This document shows, in pieces, positions 55,519 to 64,000 of a stretch of DNA of 64,000 nt; position 1 is the first letter of the stretch; every line of letters begins with the position of its first letter. This DNA comes from Heterohyrax brucei (taxonomy: Eukaryota; Chordata; Mammalia; Hyracoidea; Procaviidae). The position numbers and the translations under genes are program-made. The stretch lies in NCBI GenBank assembly GCA_028571685.1, contig CM053143.1, forward strand, positions 139,596,829-139,660,828, written 5' to 3'. Below the pieces are notes generated by a model, which did not search any database, was not told where the DNA came from, and was given only the letters and a program-made list of their open reading frames with translations.

Positions 55519-58500
55519 GTCTTAGTTATCTAGTGCTGCTGTAACAGAAATACACAAATGACGGCTTTAACAAACGGAAATTTATTCTCTCACAGTTTAG
55601 CAGGCTACAAGTCTGAAATCAGAGCACGAGCTCCAGAAGAAGACTCTGTCCATTCTGGAAGAAGTTCCTTGTCGTCAAAATTCCCCTGATCTACTCGCTT
55701 CTCAGCATAGGGATCCTGGTTCCAAGGGTTGTGCTCTGTTCTTGGCTCATCTCTCTTGGTAGAATGAGGTGCCCATCTCTCTGGTGCTTCCCTTTTGTTT
55801 TATGTCTCTAAGACAAAAGGTGATGCAGCCCACGTCCCACGGAACGTCCTCTTACATCAGAACAGGACTGTGACCTGAGCAAGGGTGATGCGTCTCATCC
55901 TAGTTGTCTTTAGGGTAACCTAATCTTCCCTCATTAATCATAGGCAGAGATTAGGATTTACAACAGCTGTAGTTGTTGCATGCTATCAGGTTGGTTCCTA
56001 CTCATAGTGCCCCTATGCACAACAGAAGGAAACACTGTAGAGTCCTGTGTCAAACTCACCATTGTTTTTATACTTGAGACTATTGTTGCAGCCATTGTGT
56101 CAATCCATTTTGTTGAGGGTCTTCCTCGGTTTTTGTTGACCCAATCCATTTTGTTGAGGGTCTTCCTCATTTTCATTGACCTTCTACTTTACCAATTGTG
56201 ATATCCTCCAGAGTTGATCCCTCCTGACAATATGTTCCAAGTATGTAAGATGCAGTCTCACTATCCTTGCTTCTAAGGAGCACTCTGGTTGTACTTCTTC
56301 CAAGACAGCCTTGTTCATTTTTCTGGTGGTCCGTGGTATATTCAATATTCTCCAACTCCACAATCCAAAAGTGTCGATTCTTCTGTCTTCTGTGTTCACT
56401 GTCCAGGTTTGGCATGCATCTGATACAATTGAAAATACCATGGCTTGGGTCAAGCGCACCTTAGTCTTGAAGGAGACATCTTTGTTTTTCAGTACTTTCA
56501 ATGGTCTCATCCTTTGCAGCAGATTTTCCCAGTGCAATGTGCCTTTTGATTTCCTGACAGTTGCTTCCATGGATATTGATTGTGGAACCAAGTAAAATGA
56601 AATGCTTGGCAACCTCATCCTTTCTCCATTTATTGTGATGTTGCTTACTGGTCCAGGTATGAGAATTTTTGTTTTCTTGGTATTGAGGTACAATCCATAT
56701 TGAAACCTGTGGTCTTTGTTCTTCATCTGTAAATGTTTCAACTCCTCTTCACTTCCAGCAAGAAAGGTTGTGTCATCTGCCTAATGCAGGTTGTTAACGC
56801 ATCCTCCTCCAATCCTGATGCCTCATTCTTCATATAGTCCAGCTTCTCAGATTATTTTCTTGGCATACAGTTTGAAAAGGTATGGTGGAAGGATACAACC
56901 CTGGCGTACACCTTTCCTGACTTTAATCCATGCAGTGTCCTCTTGTTCTTCACACAACTGCCTCTTGATCCATGTACAGTTTCCTCATGAGCACAATCGT
57001 TTTGGAATTCTCATTCTCTGTAATGTTATCCACAACTGGTTATGATCCAGTCAAACACCTTTGCATAGTCAATAAAACATAGTAAAACATCTGGTGTTCT
57101 CTGTTTTCAGTCAAGATCCATCTGACATCAGTGATGATAGCTCTGTTGCTATGTCCTCTTCTGATCTGGCCTGAATTTCTGGCAGTTCCTTGTTGATGTA
57201 TTGTTGCAGTCACTTTTGCACAATCTTAAGCAAAATTTCACAGCATGTGATATTAATGATGTTATTCTATAATTTCATCATTTGTTTGGATCACCTTTCT
57301 TGAGAATAGGCACAAATATGGCTCTCTTCCAGTGGTTGGTAGCTGTCTCTGAAATTTCTTCGCATAGATGAATGAACACTTCCACCACGGCATCCAGTTT
57401 TTGAAGCATCTCACTTGATATTCCACCACTTCCTGAAGACTTGGCCTTTGTCAATGTCTTCAATGCAGCTTTAACTTCTCCTTTCAGTGTCATTGGCTTC
57501 TGATTATATGCTGCCTCTTAAAATGTCTGAATATTGACCATTTCTTTTTGGTATGATGACTCTGTGTATCCGTTGCATCTTCTTTTGATGCTTCTTGAGA
57601 CATTTAATATTTTCCCTGCAGAATACCTTCACTATTGCAACTCGACACTTGCATTCATAATTCAGTTCTTTCAGCCTGAGAAACGCAGAGCATGTTCTTT
57701 CCTTTTGGTTCAGTATCTCCAGCTCTTTGCCCATGTCATTATAGTACTTTGTCTTCTTGAGACATCTTTTGAAATCTTCTGTTCAGTTCTTTTATTTCAT
57801 TATTTCTTCCTTTTGGCTTAGCTACTCTACATTTAAGAGCAAGTTTCAAAGTTTTTTCTGACGTCCAAGTAGGTCTTTTATTTCTTGTCTTTTTAAAGAC
57901 CTCTTGCTTTCTTCATGCATGATGTCTTTGATGTCATTTCACAACCTGTCTTTTTAAAGACCTCTTGCTTTCTTCATGTATGATGTCTTCGATGTCATTT
58001 CACAACTTGTTTGGTCTTCGGCCATTCATGTTCAGTTCATCAAATCTGTTCCTGTGGTGGTCTCTAAAGTTGGATGGAATAGACTTAAGGTCGCACTTTG
58101 GCTTTTCTGGACTTGTTCTGATTTTCTTCTGTTTCAGTTTGTGTATGAGCAATTGATGGTCTGTTCCACAGTCAGAAGTGGGTCTTTTTCTGACTGTGGA
58201 TATTGAGTTTTCCCGTTTTTCTCTCTCCACATACATGGTTGATTTGATTCCTATGTATTTCATCTGGTGAAGTCCATATGTACACTTGCTGTTCATGTTG
58301 GTGAAGAAAGGTCCTTACAGGGAAATCGCTGGTCTTGCAAAATTCTGTCATGCAATGTCCAGTATCATTTCTATTAGCAAGTCCATGATTTCCAACTACT
58401 GATCTTTCTTGTTTGTTTCCAACTTTTGTATTCCAATCACCAGTAATTATCAGTGCTTCCTGAGTGCATGTTCAATGAATTTCAGACTGCAGAAGCTGGT

Positions 58501-58857
58501 AAAAATCTTCAGTTTCTTAACCACTGGCTTTAGTGGTTGGTGTGTTAACTTGAGTAATAATCATGTTAACTGGCTTTCCTTGTAGGTGTATAGGTATTAT
58601 CCTATCACTGACTTGTGCTTTCAGGACTGATCTGGAAGTATTCTTTTGGACAATGAATACAACACCATTCTTCCTCAAGTTGTCGTTCCTGGGATTGTAG
58701 ACCATATGAGTATCTGATTCAAAATGGCTAATACCAATCCATTTCATATAGGAAAATTATATCAGATCACTAAAAGGAGGCCAACCACATAACACTTGGA
58801 ATTATGGTTTAGCCAACTTGAGACATATTTTGGGGGAAAACTATTCAATCCATGACA
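55519..58857 (-). mobile_element. MaLR-type LTR split by an RTE LINE
   Basis: LTR pieces at 55519-55968 (TGTCTTAGTTATC..) and 58748-58857 (..TTCAATCCATGACA) rejoin into one LTR of about 560 bases. Flanks GTTAC (55514-55518) and GTCAC (58858-58862) differ by one base and fit a mutated 5-base target duplication. Confidence 0.88.
55969..58747 (-). mobile_element. RTE LINE, long 5'-truncated copy
   Basis: About 2.78 kb from the 3' end (GTTGTTGCATGC) to the endonuclease domain. Minus-strand frames include the RT region at 57493-57278 and the 185-codon C-terminal frame at 56741-56184; ORF2 is broken by stops. Two local tandem duplications lie inside: about 42 bases at 56100-56185 and about 62 bases at 57886-58009. 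Confidence 0.93.
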
Positions 58858-59126
58858 GTCACATTTACCAGTAGTATTTGGGACATAGTATTTAACATGT
58901 TTGTTGAGACTGTATTCCAGAGTGTCTCTTCCCTGTGCTCAGAATTGTAAACTCTCTTGGTCAGTCTACATAGCAGTAATCAAGTATTGTTACTTGACAG
59001 TGGGACTGGAGTACACTTCAGGAATGAAATCAAGGTTAGAAGGCTGTTTAGTGTGAATATAAGGTACAGTTACGAAGAACTGGTATGATTACTGGATTAG
59101 AGTTAAAAATAGTGCCTTCTAGTCAA

Positions 59127-59503
59127 CAGAGACAAACCTTGATTGCACAGTAGTTAAGTACTACCACTGCTAACCAAAAGGTAGGCAGTTCAAATCTACT
59201 AGGCACTTCTTAGAAACTGAATTGGGCAATTTTAGTTTGTCTTATAGGGTCTCTATGAGTCAGAATTGACTTGATGGCAATGGGTTTGTGTTAAAGTCAA
59301 CCAGGGGTACTCTGGTGGTACAGTGGTTAAGAGGCCAGCTGCTAACCCAAACATTGGCAGTTCAAATCCACTGGCCGTTCCTTAGAAACCCTATGGGGCA
59401 GTTTCTACTCTGTCCTGTAGGGTCTCAATGAATCTACACTGTCATACAGGGTTACTGTGAGTCAGAATGCGTTTGATGGCAGTGGGTTTTGTTTGTTTGT
59501 TTA
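59127..59503 (+). mobile_element. Two AfroSINEs in tandem
   Basis: Copies at 59127-59294 and 59300-59503 in the same orientation, five bases apart. The second has a duplicated internal segment around TCTACTCTGTCCTGTAGGG / TCTACACTGTCATACAGGG. Confidence 0.88.
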
Positions 59504-59509
59504 GGGAAC

Positions 59510-61360
59510 CAGGTGTCTTAGAAAGAAATACAAGGATTTATTACAGAAACAGAGTGAAACTGGGAAATTCTGATGTAGTATTCATATACCTTGCCTTCTT
59601 TTCTTTCCAAACTGCTACCTTTTCCATTTAGACTTTTGACTTTTTCTTAGTGAATCATCTTTGTATCCACAGGGCTTTGTTGGCAACTTAAGTACCCATT
59701 GAGAAGGGCAATGGACCTATTGACTAGAACAGTCAGATGTTTACAGCCCAGTCTTGGCTTATGACCACAAGTGTTGCTGAGATTTCTGTTCTGAGTCAGA
59801 ATCCTAAGTGGCTGTTTCAGGTCACAAGGTGTTTGTTTGTATTTCCTGAAGGACTTAAAGTACTCACGTAATGGTCTGTCATATCCACCTCCAGAAGGAA
59901 GTTACTCATCTTTGAGATCCAGTGGAGGTGTAAAAAGGAGGAAGAAATGGTAAATTAATGTACAAAATCATATACAGCATCATTATTTATCATGAGCTAT
60001 AACTTGTCATTCATCCTCTTAACTGTCCATCATTCTCCTTGTTACCTATCCAACTGCCCTGATCCCAGTGGACTCTGGATCAACCTTTCTGCTTCAGATA
60101 AGCATGGCCTATTTGTGGTCCATAGAACTTAGCCCTCTTACTGTGTTATAGGCTTTTCACTAATACCTCTCTCCACTTAAAATACTTCTTTTCTTAGTTA
60201 GCCACCTTTTATCTTTCAAGAACTCCTCAAAACTATATTCTCAAAAGAACCTTTGCCCCACTAATGGCTGGTAAAAATGATATGGCAAATATATCTGATC
60301 TCCTGTAGCGTCGAGGAGGAAGCCGAATGAAGAGCAATGGCCCAAGGCTGATTACTGTGTGGCGGAGGTCAGGCAAGCCTTTACCTCCAAACTTTTTTTG
60401 CCAGTTCTGATACCAGCTATCCCTCTCAAGGCACTGTCTACTTCTCTACTGGGTTTGATCATTCATTACAATGATACACAGAATTCACAGACCATACAGT
60501 TATGGGGTTTACTGGGGGAAGTCATAGATGACAATTCCAGAGACAGTTCTTTCATTAGGACAGCTTTTTCTCAGAAATGTCTTCAGGTAGACCTCTCTCC
60601 CCGGCCCTTTATATCCACTTGGGTAAGTGTTAGAAAGCTTTTTCCACCAATAAGCACCTGGAGGCACACTATGGGATCAGCAACCATCCTGCCCCAAAGC
60701 ACTCAGGTTTCTTGCTTGTAGACTTAGAAACTCACTGCTCTGTGTCTTCCTAGTCTCCTTCTCTTGACTCTTCTGCCTCTGCTGCTGTTCTCGCCAGCCT
60801 TGCTTTTCTCACTGTTGCAGCTGTCTCTTCCTGTCTCCTATGACTAGGTGGGTCTCAGTGCAGTGCAGGCATCCTAGGAGCCTAAGGTTTCAAAAAGATT
60901 AAGTAATTCTCTTGGGATCATGTGATAAATAAGAAGCAGACCTGAATTCAGCCAAACTCACCCAATGTTTGAGACTCTGAAAGTCATAATCTTGCCAGTG
61001 CACCATGGTTTTTAGATTTCAAATTTTTAAGCAAGGAAGGTTTCTAGTGTTTTCTTGATCTTTCCAATTCTTCTAGTGTACTGAGGGCTGTAATTAAGTG
61101 AGCTCTTTCAGGTTACAGAAACACACGGATACACAGTTTCCTTCAGAAAACAGAGGGTTTTTTTGGTCAGAATATACAGGTTAAGTATGGGAACTGCAAA
61201 TCCAGGCCTGCTGGACATCTCTGCTGCCCAGGACTATTGCCTCAAAAAGGCATGTGGTCATGGCTCAGACTTCGAGTTTTATGAATCTTCCTTTCCTTTG
61301 AGAACAAAGCTTACTGAAGTTTAGATAAACAGGCCCTTCACTAGAAGGCAATTTCTCTCA
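59510..61360. other. Mostly unrecognised sequence
   Basis: No credible gene. 60.30-60.90 kb has the look of an LTR (CCTTTATATCCACTTGGG, CT-rich end) and a 120-codon frame at 60359, but I cannot place it in a family. Confidence 0.4.
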
Positions 61361-61364
61361 TTAA

Positions 61365-61490
61365 TTCAACAAATGCCTATTAGACACTTACATTGTACCA
61401 AGCACTCTTGAAAGCACTGGGGAAAGCAGGTGAACAAACAGGTAAAGCTTTCCCCTAATGAATTTATGTTCTAACAGCTTCTTATTTTAA
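61365..61490 (-). mobile_element. L2 fragment
   Basis: ATTCAACAAATGCCTATTAG, ACCAAGCACTCTTGAAAGCAC and TGAATTTATGTTCTAACAG match the L2/MIR-associated segment. Confidence 0.6.
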
Positions 61491-61953
61491 GTTTTAGGGC
61501 TAATATATCAGGGTTGGTCTCCTCTTAATGCATATTCTCCAGGTTTGAAGTCTTCCTGTTTTCGAGACTGGGCTTTAATACTTGGCTGCTAATCAAAAGG
61601 TGGGCCAGTGATTTATCTAGGGTACTGAACCAGCCCTGGGCGCGTGGTGCCACTGAGTAGTCTCTGTTAACCCAATGCTCCTCCCTAAGCACAGGAATGT
61701 GTTAGAAGATTAATGAGCTTGACTTGTAGTTTTGAGCTGGTATTACAGTGAAGTTATCTAAAAGACAGAGTGAGACATTTGGACAGGGGTGACATTTTCC
61801 GCAGATATGTCTCTGGCTATACAAGATTATTGAAACTGCTCCACACACCCAGAGTCAGCAGAACACCTACCATATCATAGTTAATCCTCAAAGCATGAGA
61901 ACTTTCCCCTAGATGTCAAGAACTCTTGGGAAGTTCTTTAGGCTTCCTTATTA

Positions 61954-62160
61954 GGGAGACTTGGTGATGAAATGGCTAAGTACTCAGCTACTAACCAAAA
62001 AGTTGGCTGTTGGAACCCACTAGTCACTCCATGAAAGAAAGATGTGGCAATCTGCTTCATAAAGTTTATAGCTTTGGAATCCTTGCTAGGCAGTTCTACC
62101 CTGTCCTATGAGATTACTATGAGTTGGAATTGACTTCATGGCAACAGATTTGTTTGGTTC
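61954..62160 (+). mobile_element. AfroSINE, long variant
   Basis: AGACTTGGTGATGAAATGGC head, GAAAGAAAGATGTGGCAATC middle, GGCAACAGATTTGTTTGG end. Confidence 0.88.
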
Positions 62161-62174
62161 TTATGGGCTAATAG

Positions 62175-62490
62175 TGGACATTTAGTGATTCAGTGGGAGA
62201 AACCTCAGCTTCTGTGCAGTAGAGTTGGTTCAATTTCTTAACAATGTACCTTGTACACAACCACCACATCTGCCAGTGGAGGCTTGGATGTTGCTGGGAT
62301 ACTGGCTGAACAGGTTGCAGTAGAGCATTCAGACTAGGAAGAAAGGCCTGGTGAGCTACTCCTAAAAACAACAGTCTTATCCAGAACTGATTATGGAGAT
62401 GAAGCAGGATTTGGCATTATTTAGTTCTATTACACATGGTGTCACCATGAGGCAGGGTAGCTAACAGCAGCTACATAGGCCTACAGTTCC
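62175..62490 (+). mobile_element. tRNA-derived SINE with RTE-like tail
   Basis: Different from AfroSINE: head TGATTCAGTGGGAGAAACC, CACCACATCTGCCAGTGGAGG, then GAAGAAAGGCCTGGTGAGC and a tail GGTGTCACCATGAG resembling the RTE 3' end. Likely mobilised by RTE. Confidence 0.65.
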
Positions 62491-63245
62491 CAGATTTATT
62501 GATAGTAGATACTTGCTAGTAGCTTCTTCAGTACTTACAGTTTTTCATTTCCCTCATGTAATTCTAAGGAAACATATAATCTCTGGCGCCAAAGAGTAGT
62601 ATGTAGCCTTGATCAAGCCAGTCAGTGCATGTTGTTCTTTTTACAACAGTTGGCTCAGTAAAGGTCATGTGACCTAAGAAGTTCCAATAAGAGCAAATCT
62701 TAGATCTCGGGGGGGAGGGGGGATGTGGGTGGCGGATTTCAAGAACACTTAAGCTCTCTTCCTCCGAAGAGTGTGGTGTATGGATGCGAGGTCTGGATCT
62801 GCTACAGCCATTTTGCAAAGATGAGGAAAGAATCTGATATACAGCTATAAATAGAGCCCAGAGAATTGCAAAGAAATGGAGCTGGAGGCCTGATCAAAAA
62901 TTGCACCTTGCCCGCCCCTCCTCTGAATTTTAACTATCAGTTAGGCCAATACCTGCCTTTATTAATGAAGCCTGTTTGAAGTGAGTTTTGTTCATTGTAA
63001 CATAAAGCATAGTGATTAACACTTTAAAAAACTTATTAACCCTTCTTTTTCATCCCCCTATAAACACTTCACAGGATTAGAGCTTCTCAAAATAAATTCA
63101 CATTGCCAGCCAAGTGCCGTCAAGTCCATTTTTGACAGTTAATGGCCTGTAGTCAGTTTCCCAGAGAAGCTAAAACATGAACCACTTTGACCAAGATCTT
63201 TCTTATTTTCAAGAAATATTTTTATATCTATAGCAAGGACTTGTC
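62491..63245. other. Region without recognised features
   Basis: Single-copy-looking DNA with a short G-rich tract (62708-62726) and a SINE-tail-like scrap near 63105-63140. Confidence 0.45.
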
Positions 63246-63635
63246 AAGTAGCCCTGGTGGTACAATGTTTAAGTGATTAAAAGTCTGCAGTTCAAATCTA
63301 CTAGGTTTTCTGGGAGAGAAAGATGTACCAGTTGGCTACTGTAAAGAATACAGCCTTGAAAACCCTGAGAGATGGTTCTACTCTGCTCTGTAGGGTTGCT
63401 ATGAGCCAGAACTTACTCAACAGCAATCAAGGAGACTGGGTGGTACAGGGCTTAAAGTGCTTGCTTGCTATCTGAAAGGTCAATAGTTCGAACCCATCCA
63501 CAGAAGGAAGATGCAGCAGTCTGCTTCCATAAAAATCACCACCTTGGAAATCCTGTGGAGTGGGTTCTACTTTGTCCTAGCAGGGCTCTATGGTCAAAAT
63601 CAACTTGTTGGTAACAGGTTGGTTGGTTTGCTTTT
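63246..63635 (+). mobile_element. Two AfroSINEs in tandem
   Basis: 63246-63428 and 63429-63635, same orientation and abutting. Both are long variants with GAGAGAAAGATG/GAAGGAAGATGCAGCAG middles. Confidence 0.85.
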
Positions 63636-64000
63636 TTAAATGAGTTATGAATTCTAAGTGCAAAGATGCCTTAGAAAACACTAAGCTTCAAAAATGGCAT
63701 GTGGTTTACATTTTTAATACTGTTTTTCAGTGGGTAACGAACATGTTTGATATATTATTCAAGGAAAAGAAGAGGAAAAAAGTATATAAAGTCAAAGAAA
63801 AGAATAACATATCTTAGGAGAAAAACATAGAAAAAACTTCTACCGTTATTTCTATGTGGTAGGAATAAACGGTCAGTTTTCCGGAAGGCAATTTTAACCC
63901 TTACCAGGAAGAAAAAGTGTACAGCAAAATTTCTAAGACTATAATTTAATGTCGTATAGAAAAATGTGAAGACAGTATTTGTAAATCACAAGAAGAGCAC
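63636..64000. other. Region without recognised features
   Basis: AT-rich sequence to the window end; no gene or named repeat seen. Confidence 0.45.

Noticed and set aside
36072-64000. CHIC2 exon expected upstream of GSX2 by human synteny
   Set aside because: No frame resembles CHIC2; in human its first exon lies roughly 30 kb or more away and may be just outside the window.

Overview
This is mammalian nuclear DNA. Its dispersed repeats point to an afrotherian of the elephant/sea cow/hyrax group. They include tRNA-derived SINEs of AfroSINE type, an RTE (BovB-like) LINE of the type known from elephant, lineage-specific ERVL and MaLR LTRs, and older L2, MIR, L1 and MLT1 copies. The group call rests on remembered repeat consensus sequences, not on a search; species is not resolved (elephant or manatee most likely).

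The only protein-coding gene I can support is the homeobox gene GSX2 (GSH2), on the minus strand at about 33.98-36.25 kb. Two coding exons separated by a 675-base intron encode a predicted 296-residue protein. It has the conserved Gsx N-terminus, histidine and alanine tracts, and a complete Antp-like homeodomain. A TATA box lies about 205 bases upstream of the start codon, inside a CpG island of about 2.2 kb. In human, GSX2 lies between CHIC2 and PDGFRA; no exon of either was recognised here, and the window is in the opposite orientation to the human reference.

Layout. 0-25.6 kb is almost solid transposon: nested MaLR LTRs, a nearly complete but dead ERV-L provirus (about 2.48-9.73 kb, with recognisable RT, RNase H, integrase and dUTPase), RTE copies, L1 3' ends and a mariner relic. 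About 25.65-42.4 kb is depleted of transposons (one degraded SINE and one nested SINE pair). It holds GSX2 and several AT-rich blocks with clustered homeodomain cores that I propose as cis-regulatory elements of GSX2. 42.4-64 kb returns to dense SINEs, RTE and LTRs. It also holds an isolated GC-rich CpG cluster next to a GT-rich tract (45.3-46.2 kb) and an inverted duplication with arms of about 300 bases (51.58-52.95 kb).

The clearest previously undescribed structure is that inverted duplication, whose arms share a SINE/flank junction. The clearest functional signal is the transposon-poor GSX2 regulatory domain. I see no operon-like, CRISPR, or defence-type system. Most open frames outside GSX2 are chance frames or fragments of transposon proteins.
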